Shown piece after piece: positions 24,509 through 33,779 of a DNA stretch of 64,000 bases (the stretch's first letter is position 1; each line of letters starts with the position of its first letter). The DNA lies in contig NZ_CP192507.1 of assembly GCF_050613145.1 (NCBI RefSeq), positions 2,046,001 to 2,110,000 on the forward strand, given 5' to 3'. Source of the DNA: Lysinibacillus_B sp050613145. Its GTDB lineage: Bacteria > Bacillota > Bacilli > Bacillales_A > Planococcaceae. The notes below the pieces were generated by a model. It did not search any database, had not been told where the DNA came from, and saw only the letters and a list, made by a program, of their open reading frames with translations. The position numbers and the translations under genes were made by a program.

Positions 24509-26200
24509 ATGTTGAATGCTTATGCGTCTCAGGCATTAGGGGCTGTTGATATGTCTATTGCAGAATTAAGCGATATTAAGGCTGCTTTAGATGAATCGGT
24601 TATTGTTGCTATCACTGATAGAAGAGGAATTATTACATCCGTAAATGATCAGTTTTGCGCCATTTCTCAATATAGCCGTGAAGAGCTCATCGGTCAAGAT
24701 CACCGTATTTTAAATTCTGGTTATCACCCGAAAACATTTTTTCGTGACATGTGGAGAGCTATTGGAAACGGAAAAACATGGCAGAGTGAAATTTGTAACC
24801 GCGCAAAGGACGGTTCACTTTATTGGGTGCAGACGACGATCGTCCCTTTTTTAGATGATAGGGGAAAGCCTTATCAATACATATCCATTCGGACAGATAT
24901 TACGGCACAAAAAAATATAAAAAAAATAACATATATCGCTTACCATGATGATTTAACAGGTTTACCCAATCGCCGAAATTTAATTAAAAGATTGGAACAT
25001 GAAGTAACAATAGGTAGTACATTCGCTTTATTTCTGTTAGATGTCAATCGTTTTAAACATATTAATGATGGTTTAGGTCATAAAGTCGGGGATATGTTTT
25101 TAAAAGAAATTGCCCAGCGTCTGTTGGCAATTGATGGTCAAAGTAATTCCTTTTATCGTTTAAATGGGGACGAATTCGTTTATATTTTAAATGATGTTAA
25201 CCGTATAAATGAAATGGCTCACCGCATTTTATCGATCTTTAAAGAGAGCTTTGTATTTTCGGGATATGAGTTTTATGCAAGTACCAGTATGGGGGTAAGC
25301 ATTTTCCCGGAGCACGGAAAGAGCGCTACAGATATATTAAAATTAGCTGATTTAGCAATGTATGAAGCTAAAAAGAAAAAGAGAAATGCCTGGGTTTTAT
25401 ACCATGAAAATATGAATGGTCTAAATGATCAACTTCTTATGTTGGAAACAAAGCTACATCATGCGATTCGAAATAATGCATTTGAATTACATTACCAACC
25501 AAAGATAAATGTTAAAACAGAGAAAATGGAAGGGATGGAAGCACTTATTCGTTGGACGGATCATGAATTAGGCTTCGTGCCACCAGATCAATTTATTCCC
25601 TATGCAGAAGAATGTGGGCTGATTATTGATATTGGCGAATGGGTGTTGAAAAGTGCAGCAATACAAGCAAAAGAGTGGAATGAACAGTACGGATTAAATT
25701 TACGAGTGGCAGTCAATATTTCACCTAAGCACCTTGCAGAACTAACATTTGTAGAACGTTTACAAGAAATTATTAACGAAGTCGGAATTGAACCACATAT
25801 GCTAGAAATTGAAATTACAGAAATGAGCATGATGGATCAAAATAGCGATTTAATCGCCAAAATACAAAAAATTAAACAAATGGGCATTACCATTTCTGTA
25901 GATGATTTTGGTACTGGCTACTCGTCACTTAGCTATTTAAAGCAGTTCCCTATTGATGCATTGAAAATTGACCGCTCTTTTATTCAGAATATTGGCAATG
26001 AGGAGTCTGGTATTGCCATGGTAGCTGCCATTATCCAATTAGCACATGCTTTAAATTTAGAAGTTGTAGCAGAAGGGGTAGAGGAATTAAGGGAGCTCCA
26101 AATTTTAAAAGAGTATCATTGTGAATATGTACAAGGATATTATTTCAGCAAGCCACTAAATGTAAAAGACTTTACAAATAAGCTAGAACAATTATCCTAA
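24509..26200 (+). CDS. PAS-GGDEF-EAL protein, probable cyclic-di-GMP phosphodiesterase
   Basis: A soluble 563-residue c-di-GMP protein. An N-terminal PAS domain (about 20-135, with SREELIGQDHRILNSGYHP) precedes a GGDEF domain (about 145-300) and an EAL domain (about 315-560). The GGDEF signature reads NGDEF, so cyclase activity is doubtful. The EAL domain looks intact: MEALIRW, NISPKHLA, EITEM, DDFGTGYSSLSYL, LKIDRSFI and AEGVE. It most likely degrades c-di-GMP, with the changed GGDEF domain possibly binding GTP. ATG 24509 follows AAGGGGAGG. Confidence 0.92.
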   Translation: MLNAYASQALGAVDMSIAELSDIKAALDESVIVAITDRRGIITSVNDQFCAISQYSREELIGQDHRILNSGYHPKTFFRDMWRAIGNGKTWQSEICNRAKDGSLYWVQTTIVPFLDDRGKPYQYISIRTDITAQKNIKKITYIAYHDDLTGLPNRRNLIKRLEHEVTIGSTFALFLLDVNRFKHINDGLGHKVGDMFLKEIAQRLLAIDGQSNSFYRLNGDEFVYILNDVNRINEMAHRILSIFKESFVFSGYEFYASTSMGVSIFPEHGKSATDILKLADLAMYEAKKKKRNAWVLYHENMNGLNDQLLMLETKLHHAIRNNAFELHYQPKINVKTEKMEGMEALIRWTDHELGFVPPDQFIPYAEECGLIIDIGEWVLKSAAIQAKEWNEQYGLNLRVAVNISPKHLAELTFVERLQEIINEVGIEPHMLEIEITEMSMMDQNSDLIAKIQKIKQMGITISVDDFGTGYSSLSYLKQFPIDALKIDRSFIQNIGNEESGIAMVAAIIQLAHALNLEVVAEGVEELRELQILKEYHCEYVQGYYFSKPLNVKDFTNKLEQLS

Positions 26201-26211
26201 AATTAGAAATG

Positions 26212-26247
26212 CGGGACTGTCATTTATTAGACAATCCCGTATTTTTT
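26212..26247 (+). terminator. Terminator after the PAS-GGDEF-EAL gene
   Basis: The stem CGGGACTGTC / GACAATCCCG is followed by TATTTTTT. It lies in the gap before the convergent repeat-protein gene. Confidence 0.8.
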
Positions 26248-27604
26248 AAGGTTCAATTAAGTTTTGCAGTAATAAAAATTGCTCATCATCAAGTAAATCA
26301 CCATATTCATTTAACAGCTCGCTATTGACAACAATTTTGTCTTTATGAGTCAAGTATAAATTTTCTGTGAGGTGGCGAATCACAAGCGGGACAGGTTTTT
26401 GATGATTAAATCTACTCATATGCTTATCCATAAAAGACTCCGACAACTCACATTTTGTATTATTACCCAATGCATTAAAATTAATATATTTTAAATGCGC
26501 TGTTAAAAAATCCTCTGTTAGATGAGGGTTATATTCACAAATAATGGACCAGTTTAACTTGTCTCTATAGCGGTGTATCCAGTGTAATTCAAGGCTATAG
26601 CTAATCAGCTCACATTGCTGCTCGCTGTAATTCGCAAATTTTTCATCCATTTCTTTATTTGTACATTTGCGATAGCCAAGCTGGTCATAGAGCTGGCAAG
26701 CAAGTGATGGAATGCCTTTTACTAAATGCTCACTACCAGGCCATTTATTTGCACCGCAATCATAATCAAAAAACTCCAGTTCGACAAGTGCATCCTCCTC
26801 TTCAAAAGAAGGGAGGATATCCTGTGCAACACTATCCTCAATATCTGACTCTAAAAATTCCTGTAATTCTTTCGCAAGTTCAGGATCTATTTGGCTATAC
26901 ATAAACAATCGAAACGGCTCCGGAAGGCGATTTAACACCTGATAATTACTGGCAATCATTTCAAAATTCACTTGTGCTAAGTGGTCAATTAAATAACTTT
27001 CCGTTAAATACGGATTTAACGTACAAATCACATCAAAATCAATATAAGGCAAGTATTGCTGAATATCATTTGGATGCATTTGCGCTGTTTGATAGCGCCA
27101 TTTTGCATATTTCGTAATAAAATCGGGATTATACGAAGGGTAATCGTGCAAAATCATCTCTAAATCCATTTTTGAAACAACAGACTTAATATAGGCTGGA
27201 ATGGATTTCACATTAAAATCTGATGGGAATTGGAGTTCTTGAAATCTTTTCTTATAAGCATAGTTTTTTTTTCGACTACCGTGTGTTGGAAAACTATAGG
27301 AACCGATAGCGCCGCGTTCTTCAAGTAAAATGTAGGCAAGCTCCTGCTTTTGATCGCGTGTTAAGCGGACATGTTTTGGGAATTTGACAGATGCAAAGTA
27401 TGTAACGTTTGCCATATCATAAAAAAACTTATAATCGCCCTCAGCGGTAAAATCTTTGTCATCTGCATTTTTACGCCAATACAATAGTGCACCATAAACA
27501 GGTGGATAATTTGAAAACGTAATATTGGCAATGGAAAATATATTATGAGAAAGCGATTCATCATAAATCACTTTATTGAATTCAATTGTTTTAATCTTTA
27601 ACAT
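26246..27604 (-). CDS. Hypothetical protein with three ~50-residue internal repeats (452 aa)
   Basis: A soluble, acidic/aromatic protein of 452 residues that I do not recognise. The C-terminal two-thirds holds a repeated unit of the form (I/L)(D/N)(F/W)..I...NP.LTE..L..HL..(V/I)NF..(I/L); two clear copies (about residues 190-245 and 350-400) and a weaker one (about 145-170). The unit resembles short leucine-zipper-like surface repeats. The N-terminal ~130 residues form a separate domain. There is no signal peptide. GGGAGGTTAT precedes the ATG. It stands alone before a repeat cluster. Confidence 0.7.
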   Translation of the reverse strand: MLKIKTIEFNKVIYDESLSHNIFSIANITFSNYPPVYGALLYWRKNADDKDFTAEGDYKFFYDMANVTYFASVKFPKHVRLTRDQKQELAYILLEERGAIGSYSFPTHGSRKKNYAYKKRFQELQFPSDFNVKSIPAYIKSVVSKMDLEMILHDYPSYNPDFITKYAKWRYQTAQMHPNDIQQYLPYIDFDVICTLNPYLTESYLIDHLAQVNFEMIASNYQVLNRLPEPFRLFMYSQIDPELAKELQEFLESDIEDSVAQDILPSFEEEDALVELEFFDYDCGANKWPGSEHLVKGIPSLACQLYDQLGYRKCTNKEMDEKFANYSEQQCELISYSLELHWIHRYRDKLNWSIICEYNPHLTEDFLTAHLKYINFNALGNNTKCELSESFMDKHMSRFNHQKPVPLVIRHLTENLYLTHKDKIVVNSELLNEYGDLLDDEQFLLLQNLIEP

Positions 27605-27770
27605 ACATAACCTCCCTCTCTATCTCTCCACTATAAGTATAACGAATTTTCTAACAAGAGCGTAATATTTTCATCTAAAAAGATATTAATAATCAAAAAG
27701 TGTTGAGTTATAAGGGGTCACTTCTTTTTTGGTTAATTACCAAAAGTTAGGGTTTACCTATATACATGGC

Positions 27771-27996
27771 ACACTCCACTCCGAGTGGATGCTTTCCGCG
27801 GGCATGGCTTCAGTCTCCCCGTCGTTCGTCCCTCAGTGCTCCTGACGCTGCGCTTTCGTCGCAAATAAATTTCCTGCGGGGTCTTCAGCTCGGGGCAACA
27901 TGATGTTGCTCACAGGGGCGTTGCCACAGGACGTGGCGACTTTAGCCTTTGCCCACTTCCCCCGCTGGAGTCACCGCTCTCCGTTCCGTGTGCTAC
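27771..27996 (+). repeat. GC-rich intergenic repeat, family A copy 2
   Basis: Shares the core at 27838-27885 with 6811-6858 (47 of 48 identical) and has the same order of GCTTTCCGCGG and GTCTCC-like motifs. It is longer than copy 1, with an extra hairpin-forming part at 27895-27960 (GCAACATGATGTTGC, GGCGTTGCC ... GTGGCGAC). Confidence 0.8.
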
Positions 27997-28105
27997 CTAC
28001 TTCTATATAAATTGTTTGCTATAAAATTGATTTTGCTATAAGTCGAACACAGATGATGATGGAGAACGACCATTCTGAGGTGGCTTATGCGTAATATGTT
28101 TAAAC

Positions 28106-28255
28106 TGAAAGAAAATAATTGCTTCTACTAAGAAAAAATACTTTCCTAGAATATGGAGAAGTATTCATTTTTGCCGTAGCTTACTATTGTCATAGGAGCC
28201 AAGCTTTACTTCACAACGGAAACGTGCTGTGGTGAAGTATAAAGGTTACAATGCT
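28106..28255 (+). repeat. Intergenic repeat, family B copy 2
   Basis: Matches copy 1 (6996-7165) in GAAAGAAAATNATTNCTTNTA, GGAGAAGTATTCATTTTTGC and CGTAGC, then diverges into a different inverted-repeat tail (CTTTACTTCAC / GTGAAGTATAAAG). It follows family A copy 2 by about 110 bases. Confidence 0.7.
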
Positions 28256-28319
28256 TATTCCATTCAACACTTTTTACCATTTTTGTTCATTACGAATTGA
28301 TGAAATAAAGTGTTTGTTG

Positions 28320-28447
28320 ATTGGAGTGGAGGTTGGGCGACTCCTGGGGGATTAGCGTCCTAGATGAGACCCTGGACTGAGCGGAGCGAGGGAAGCGGCT
28401 CATCGGACGCCCCCCGGAAAGCGCCCAGCTGGAACGGAAATCAACCC
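28320..28447 (-). repeat. GC-rich repeat related to family A, inverted
   Basis: A GC-rich block (GGAGTGGAGG ... GCGACTCCTGGGGG ... GAGCGGAGCGAGG ... CCCGGAAAGCGCCC ... GGAACGGAAATCAACC). Its complement shows the same motif order as family A, so the 28-kb locus carries A, B and then an inverted A-like element. Confidence 0.7.
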
Positions 28448-28652
28448 CAAGTGACGGTGATGAGCCTCTTTCTTTGCAATACATGTAAAAAATGAAAAGA
28501 AGGTCTAATGCTTTGGAAGCCATCTAAAAAGTAAGTTTTGACCGAAAAGTATTAGATTCTCTAAAGGTTGGTTCATATGGTTTAGCAGATATGAGTGTCA
28601 TATTTTGAGGCGCAGTATCTTTGACTAAACAAAAGTCTTTTTCAATTTTAGG

Positions 28653-28681
28653 TTGCATTTTGTTTCGTGTTAGCATATATT
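28653..28681 (+). promoter_or_regulatory. Sigma-A promoter of the manganese transporter operon
   Basis: TTGCAT (28653-28658) and TATATT (28676-28681) are separated by exactly 17 bases, upstream of the operon. Confidence 0.75.
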
Positions 28682-28696
28682 TTTCCTTAAGGAAAC
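28681..28696. promoter_or_regulatory. MntR-like operator
   Basis: The palindrome TTTTCCTTAAGGAAAC overlaps the end of the -10 box and the likely transcription start. Its shape fits MntR boxes of Bacilli (TTTGCCTNNNGGNAAA type), so metal-bound MntR would block transcription when manganese is plentiful. The assignment to MntR rather than another DtxR- or Fur-type protein is inference. Confidence 0.65.
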
Positions 28697-28727
28697 ATAT
28701 TATCGTTAGTGAAGAGGACTGATTATT

Positions 28728-28901
28728 GTGATAATTGACTATGTAATGGTTTTGTTATGCATTTTGTGGTTTGTTTTATTGCTTTTATGGTTCTTAACAA
28801 AATCGGTAACGATCGCGACGTTATTTTTTGTTATATGGATTAGCTGGCGATATGTGGTTCGAAAAATTTTGATGAGAGAAAAGGAGTTTAGAAGACAGTG
28901 A
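28728..28901 (+). CDS. Small membrane protein heading the mnt operon (57 aa)
   Basis: A 57-residue protein starting with GTG at 28728, ten bases after GAGG. It has two hydrophobic segments (about 4-22 and 26-42) and a strongly basic end (RKILMREKEFRRQ). Its stop codon overlaps the GTG start of the substrate-binding protein gene by the four bases GTGA, and it lies between the operator and the transporter genes, both signs of a real gene. I do not know a family. Confidence 0.55.
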   Translation: MIIDYVMVLLCILWFVLLLLWFLTKSVTIATLFFVIWISWRYVVRKILMREKEFRRQ

Positions 28902-29818
28902 AACGTTTTTTAGGAGTTTTAGGACTATCTTTATTGTTAGCGGCATGCAGTGGGGAGGAAGAAGGATCAAAAAGCGACGAGAAAGAAGGAATTGTTGTAG
29001 CTACAACAGGGCAAATTGGAGATGCCATTAAGATCATTAGTGGAGAGCATCTACAAGTGACAACGTTAATGGGTCCTGGTGTAGATCCTCATTTATACAA
29101 AGCGACGCAAAGTGATTTAACCAAATTAGATGGAGCGGAAGTCATTTTTTATAACGGCTTACATTTAGAAGGACAGATGCAAGATATTTTTGACCAAATG
29201 GCCGAGGAAAAAACAGTGTTAGCGGTAGCAGAGCAATTAGATGAAAATACACTATTAGCTGACGAAGAAAATGCAACATTACATGATCCGCACATTTGGT
29301 TTGATATTGATTTATGGACAGAGGTCGTTGATGTGATTGGCAATACGCTAGTCGAGGAATATCCTGAATATAAAGAGGATTTTGAGACAAATGAAAAAGC
29401 CTATTTAGCACAATTGGGTGAATTGAAGGAATACGCAACAGGTCGTATTGAAGAAGTTCCGGCATCACAGCGCATTTTAGTAACGGCACATGATGCATTT
29501 AACTACTTTGGTGAAAGCCAAGGGTTTGATGTACGAGGCTTGCAGGGCTTAAGTACGGATTCCGAGTATGGTGTAAAAGATGTGCAAAATATGGTGGACT
29601 ACTTAGTAGAAAACAATATTAAAGCGATATTTGTAGAGTCTAGTGTATCAGATAAGGCGATGAAAGCCGTTATTGAAGGAGCAAAGGAAAAGGGTCATGA
29701 CATTGTAATTGGCGGTGAGCTGTTCTCGGATGCAATGGGTGCTGAAGGAACGGAAGAAGGCACATATTTAGGCATGTATAAACATAACGTCGACATTATT
29801 GTCGATTCATTAAAGTAG
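28898..29818 (+). CDS. mntA: Manganese/zinc ABC transporter substrate-binding lipoprotein
   Basis: A TroA/MntA-type cluster A-I metal-binding lipoprotein of 306 residues. The signal ends LLLAAC (Cys17), followed by a short acidic linker. Metal ligands of the family are visible: His in DPHLYKATQSDL, His in HDPHIWFD, Glu in IFVESSVSD and Asp in GELFSDAMG. The His/His/Glu/Asp set and lack of a long His-rich loop favour manganese over zinc. The start is GTG at 28898 with AAAAGGAG upstream. It feeds the two permeases encoded downstream. Confidence 0.92.
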   Translation: MKRFLGVLGLSLLLAACSGEEEGSKSDEKEGIVVATTGQIGDAIKIISGEHLQVTTLMGPGVDPHLYKATQSDLTKLDGAEVIFYNGLHLEGQMQDIFDQMAEEKTVLAVAEQLDENTLLADEENATLHDPHIWFDIDLWTEVVDVIGNTLVEEYPEYKEDFETNEKAYLAQLGELKEYATGRIEEVPASQRILVTAHDAFNYFGESQGFDVRGLQGLSTDSEYGVKDVQNMVDYLVENNIKAIFVESSVSDKAMKAVIEGAKEKGHDIVIGGELFSDAMGAEGTEEGTYLGMYKHNVDIIVDSLK

Positions 29819-29827
29819 GTGAAGGAT

Positions 29828-30556
29828 ATGGAAGCTTTAGTTGTTGAGAACTTATCGGTTGCTTATGACAAAAAAACGGTGCTTGAAAATGCAAGTGTAT
29901 CGGTGCCCACTGGCCATTTAGCAGCGATTATTGGACCGAATGGCGCTGGAAAATCAACTTTTTTAAAGGCGGTATTGAACCAATTACCGAACAAGGTTGG
30001 GAAGGTAGCCATTTTAGGTAAGGCTTTTTCACCAAAAAGCTTAGTTGTTGGATATGTACCTCAGCGAAATGCCGTTGATTGGGATTTTCCAACAACCGCT
30101 ATTGATGTAGTGTTAATGGGACGTTACGGGCATCGAGGTTTATTTAAGCGTCCGACAAAGCAAGATAGAACACTTGCGATGCAGGCTTTAACGAGTGTAG
30201 GCATGCAAGATTTTGCCGACCGGTCAATTGGTCAGCTTTCAGGGGGGCAACAGCAGCGTGTGTTCCTTGCTAGAGCGCTCGCACAAAATGCAGAAGTCTA
30301 TTTTTTAGATGAACCGTTTGCCGGGGTCGATGCTGCAACAGAAAAAACAATTATTGATATTTTAAAAAATTTAAAGGCACAAGGTAAAAGTATTTTTGTT
30401 GTCCATCACGATTTACAAACCGTAACGGAGTATTTTGATTATACGATTTTACTCAATAAAACCATTTTAGCTGCAGGTAAAACGGAAGAAATCTTTACGA
30501 TCGAAAAACTACAGCAAACATATGGTGGGAAATTATTAATGATGGAAGCGATGTAA
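29828..30556 (+). CDS. mntB: Manganese ABC transporter ATP-binding protein
   Basis: The ATPase of the metal transporter, 242 residues. It has Walker A (GPNGAGKST), the Q-loop in GYVPQRNAVDWDFP (a sequence typical of the Mn/Zn/Fe chelate subfamily), the signature LSGGQQQRV, Walker B YFLDEPFAGVD and the switch His in VVHHD. ATG 29828 has AGGTGA five bases upstream. It lies nine bases after mntA and eleven before the first permease gene. Confidence 0.94.
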   Translation: MEALVVENLSVAYDKKTVLENASVSVPTGHLAAIIGPNGAGKSTFLKAVLNQLPNKVGKVAILGKAFSPKSLVVGYVPQRNAVDWDFPTTAIDVVLMGRYGHRGLFKRPTKQDRTLAMQALTSVGMQDFADRSIGQLSGGQQQRVFLARALAQNAEVYFLDEPFAGVDAATEKTIIDILKNLKAQGKSIFVVHHDLQTVTEYFDYTILLNKTILAAGKTEEIFTIEKLQQTYGGKLLMMEAM

Positions 30557-30567
30557 GGAGGGACATT

Positions 30568-31443
30568 ATGTTATCCGGAAATCTACTGTGGGTACTAATT
30601 GGAACAATGCTTCTAGGGATAGCAGCTGGTATTACAGGGGCGTTTTCCTTCTTACAAAAGCAAAGTTTAGTCGGTGATGCCGCAGCACATGCTGCATTGC
30701 CAGGTATAGCTTTAGCCTTTTTATTGACAGGACAAAAAGAGCTACCCGTTTTAATGATTGGTGCTGCTGTCACGTCTGCTCTTTCGGTTTACTGCATTCA
30801 ATGGATTGTGACGTATTCGAAGCTAAAGGCAGATGCGGCAATTGGGCTAGTGTTGGCTGTATTTTTTGGTGTAGGAATTGTTTTATTAACGATTGTTAAC
30901 CGTAGTCCATTAGGCAATCAAAGTGGGTTAAATGATTTTATTTTTGGTAAAGCAGCAACGATGACAAAAGCAGATTTAACTTGGCTCTTTATTAGTGCGA
31001 TGATCATTATATTAGTCAGCCTGTTACTGTATAAAGAATGGAAGCTGATGATTTTTGATCCCGTCTATGCAAAGGGAATTGGCTTACCGGTAGAGGCGTT
31101 AAAAGCCTGTTTAACGGCACTAATCGTTATGACAATCGTGACAGGCATTCAAGCGGTCGGTGTCATTTTAATGTCTGCACTACTTATTATCCCGGCAGCA
31201 AGCGCCAAACTATGGACAAAAAGGCTAAATACGATGTTATTATTTAGCGGCATTGCGGGTGGGTTAGCAGGTGTTGCCGGTACATTCATTAGTTCTATAC
31301 GTACAGGATTATCGACAGGCCCGATTATCGTGTTGTTTGCGGCAACTATCTTTTTCATTTCATACGTATTTAGTCCAAAATCTGGACAGTTAAGCAAGTA
31401 TATACGAAAAAAGAAATTTCAGCAGCAGGGTGATGTGTCATGA
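30568..31443 (+). CDS. mntC: Manganese ABC transporter permease 1
   Basis: A membrane permease of the ABC-3 family, 291 residues and about eight helices, with GAFSFLQKQSLVGDAAAHAALPGIALAF near the start and the coupling region FDPVYAKGIGLPV. AAGGAGGG precedes the ATG. Its last bases overlap the start of the second permease gene (ATGA), typical of coupled translation of a heterodimeric channel. Confidence 0.93.
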   Translation: MLSGNLLWVLIGTMLLGIAAGITGAFSFLQKQSLVGDAAAHAALPGIALAFLLTGQKELPVLMIGAAVTSALSVYCIQWIVTYSKLKADAAIGLVLAVFFGVGIVLLTIVNRSPLGNQSGLNDFIFGKAATMTKADLTWLFISAMIIILVSLLLYKEWKLMIFDPVYAKGIGLPVEALKACLTALIVMTIVTGIQAVGVILMSALLIIPAASAKLWTKRLNTMLLFSGIAGGLAGVAGTFISSIRTGLSTGPIIVLFAATIFFISYVFSPKSGQLSKYIRKKKFQQQGDVS

Positions 31444-32318
31444 TTGAATTTTGGGTAATTTTAACGGGTGTTTTAGTCGGTATTACGTGTGGATTAGCAG
31501 GCGTCTTTTTAATTCTTCGTAAAATGTCAATGATTGCAGATGCGATTAGTCACACCGTATTATTTGGGATTGTGATGGCCTTTATTGTCACACAATCATT
31601 GAGCGGATTATGGATGTTAGTTGGGGCAGCAGTTGCAGGTATTCTGACAGCTTATTTAGTGCAGTTACTGCAATCTTCAGGTATTCAAGAGGATGCAGCG
31701 ATTGGTGTGACGTTTACATCTTTATTTGCATTAGGCGTTTTACTCATCACGTTATTTGCAGGGAATGTTCACTTAGATGTTGAGCATGTATTAATGGGGG
31801 AAATTGCCTTTGTTCCGTGGGATAGATGGACATTTTTATCGATTACAATGCCAAAAGCAGTTTGGATGTTGCTACTTGTTTTAGTCATTAACATTGCATT
31901 TCTTGTTCTATTTTATAAGGAAATGAAGCTATCAACGTTTGATCCTGTCTATGCGGCAACAATCGGCTTACCAGTTGTCCTATTACACTATAGCTTTATG
32001 ACAACGATTTCGTTAACAACGGTTTCTGCATTCGATAGTGTCGGGGCGATTTTGGTTGTGGCGATGCTGATTGGTCCAGCAGCAACGGCCTATTTAATTA
32101 GTAAATCGATTAAGCAAATGTTTATATGGAGCACGAGTTTCGGTGTTGCATCTGCAGTAATCGGCTATTATGTCGCCAAATGGTTAGATACCTCAATTGC
32201 AGGAATGATGGCTACCGCCGTTGGAGTTATTTTTATCGTCATATTTTCGATTGATAAGCTAAATCAACGTTTAAACAAAAAAGCAGTTGCGATGTTAAAT
32301 GTGACAGAACAGGAATAA
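31440..32318 (+). CDS. mntD: Manganese ABC transporter permease 2
   Basis: The second ABC-3 family permease, 292 residues, with GVFLILRKMSMIADAISHTVLFGIV and the coupling stretch STFDPVYAATIGLPV. It is clearly related to the preceding permease and probably forms a heterodimer with it. It ends the operon; a terminator follows 44 bases later. Confidence 0.93.
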   Translation: MIEFWVILTGVLVGITCGLAGVFLILRKMSMIADAISHTVLFGIVMAFIVTQSLSGLWMLVGAAVAGILTAYLVQLLQSSGIQEDAAIGVTFTSLFALGVLLITLFAGNVHLDVEHVLMGEIAFVPWDRWTFLSITMPKAVWMLLLVLVINIAFLVLFYKEMKLSTFDPVYAATIGLPVVLLHYSFMTTISLTTVSAFDSVGAILVVAMLIGPAATAYLISKSIKQMFIWSTSFGVASAVIGYYVAKWLDTSIAGMMATAVGVIFIVIFSIDKLNQRLNKKAVAMLNVTEQE

Positions 32319-32361
32319 ATAGAGGCTCTTTTGGGGGAATTTTAACCGAATAAGTATAAAG

Positions 32362-32400
32362 AATGCAAGGTTGCTAGTGGATAGCAGTCTTGCATTTTTA
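32362..32400 (+). terminator. Terminator of the mnt operon
   Basis: The stem AATGCAAGG...TTGCT / AGCAGTCTTGCATT is followed by TTTTAG. Confidence 0.75.
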
Positions 32401-32529
32401 GTTATCTGGATGTATGTATTAATTCTCTTAGAAAAGAAGGATTTATTCATTTGAAATTGAAATCACAATATACCTAATACTTTCGTTGTTCTTACCTTAT
32501 AACTAGGTATGTTTAAAGGAGGCTAGAAT

Positions 32530-33717
32530 TTGAGCAATAATCGCGTATTATGGTTTATGTCATTTGCACAATTTTTAGCGATGCAAGTGTGGTTTAATTT
32601 CTCTGCGGTGATGCCGTATATTGAAAAAGAATGGGAGTTAACAGCTTCCCAATCTGGGATCATTATTGCATTTTTTCAGATTGGCTATGTATTAGCTATT
32701 ATTATTTATAGTATTTTGATCGAAAAATATCATCCGAAGTATTTTATCATATATGGTGCATTTACTGCCGGAATTGCAGGGGTGCTATTTACCTTTTTAG
32801 CGCAAGAGTTCTGGACAGGTCTATTGTTACGAATGCTATCGGGGATTGGTATTGCCGGTATTTATGTACCGGGTATTAGACTGCTGTCAAGTCTTTTTGC
32901 GCCGTATGAAAGAGGGAAAGCGGTTGGTATTTATGTCGGCTCTTTAGTCATTGGATCTGGATTTTCGCTACTTGTATCGAGCTTATTCATTGAGTCGATT
33001 GGGTGGCGTGGTGTTGTTCTTGTCACGTCTCTTTTTAGCATAATCGCGGGTTATATAGTACTAAAATTAAATATTCCATTTTCAAGAAATTCTCAGCATT
33101 CTGTAAAGCTAAGCTGGGGGATTTTTAAGAAGGTTTTTCGGAAGCAAAATTTGCTTGTAAATGTAGGATACTCCGGTCATTCATGGGAACTTTATGCGAT
33201 GTGGGCGTGGATTGGCCCATTCCTCGTGTATTATTTTCATATGCAAGGCTTTGAAGAAACGGAAGCCATTCGCTACGGTAATTTAGCCGGAGCTATTGTC
33301 ATTATGGTTGGTGGTATAGCTACATATATCGGAGGTAGGTTATCTGATGCTTTCGGAAGAGTGAAAATAGCCAATCTCTTTTTAATTATAAGTATCGCCT
33401 GTTCTTTATCAGTAGGGTGGTTTAGTAACATTCCGATTATCTTGATGTTACTCCTCGTTTTAGTGTACGGTTTTACCATTGTAGCTGATTCTCCTATTTA
33501 CAATGTAACGATTGGTGAGGTATGTGATCCAGAAATACTAGGTTTAGCATTAGGTGTGCAGTCCGTATTAGGGTATACGGTGACTATTTTTTCACCGCTC
33601 CTCTTTGGACTTTTATTAGATGCCTTTAGCTGGGGGACCGCCTTTACTGTAATTGGGGCTGTCGCAATCATTGCGCCTATCTGTATGAGTTTTGTAAAAG
33701 TGGAAAGGGGATCGTGA
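32530..33717 (+). CDS. MFS transporter, nitrate/cyanate-type fold
   Basis: A 395-residue major facilitator with 12 hydrophobic helices. MQVWFNFSAVMPYIEKEW in helix 1 and the RLLSSLFAPYERGKAVGIYVG loop resemble the NarK/CynX-like MFS group of Bacillales. The start is TTG at 32530 with AAAGGAGGC upstream. An inverted repeat, TACCT..AGGTA (about 32493-32510), precedes it and could be an operator. The substrate is unknown. Confidence 0.85.
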   Translation: MSNNRVLWFMSFAQFLAMQVWFNFSAVMPYIEKEWELTASQSGIIIAFFQIGYVLAIIIYSILIEKYHPKYFIIYGAFTAGIAGVLFTFLAQEFWTGLLLRMLSGIGIAGIYVPGIRLLSSLFAPYERGKAVGIYVGSLVIGSGFSLLVSSLFIESIGWRGVVLVTSLFSIIAGYIVLKLNIPFSRNSQHSVKLSWGIFKKVFRKQNLLVNVGYSGHSWELYAMWAWIGPFLVYYFHMQGFEETEAIRYGNLAGAIVIMVGGIATYIGGRLSDAFGRVKIANLFLIISIACSLSVGWFSNIPIILMLLLVLVYGFTIVADSPIYNVTIGEVCDPEILGLALGVQSVLGYTVTIFSPLLFGLLLDAFSWGTAFTVIGAVAIIAPICMSFVKVERGS

Positions 33718-33779
33718 ATGGTACCGGGTACGTACCAGCTTAGTACCACCTTACAAGACACTAGACACTCACATTATAC

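Noticed and set aside
28290..28523. Open frame on the minus strand in the 28-kb repeat cluster
   Set aside because: It lies within the inverted A-like repeat and has no ribosome-binding site; it is a product of GC-rich repeat sequence.
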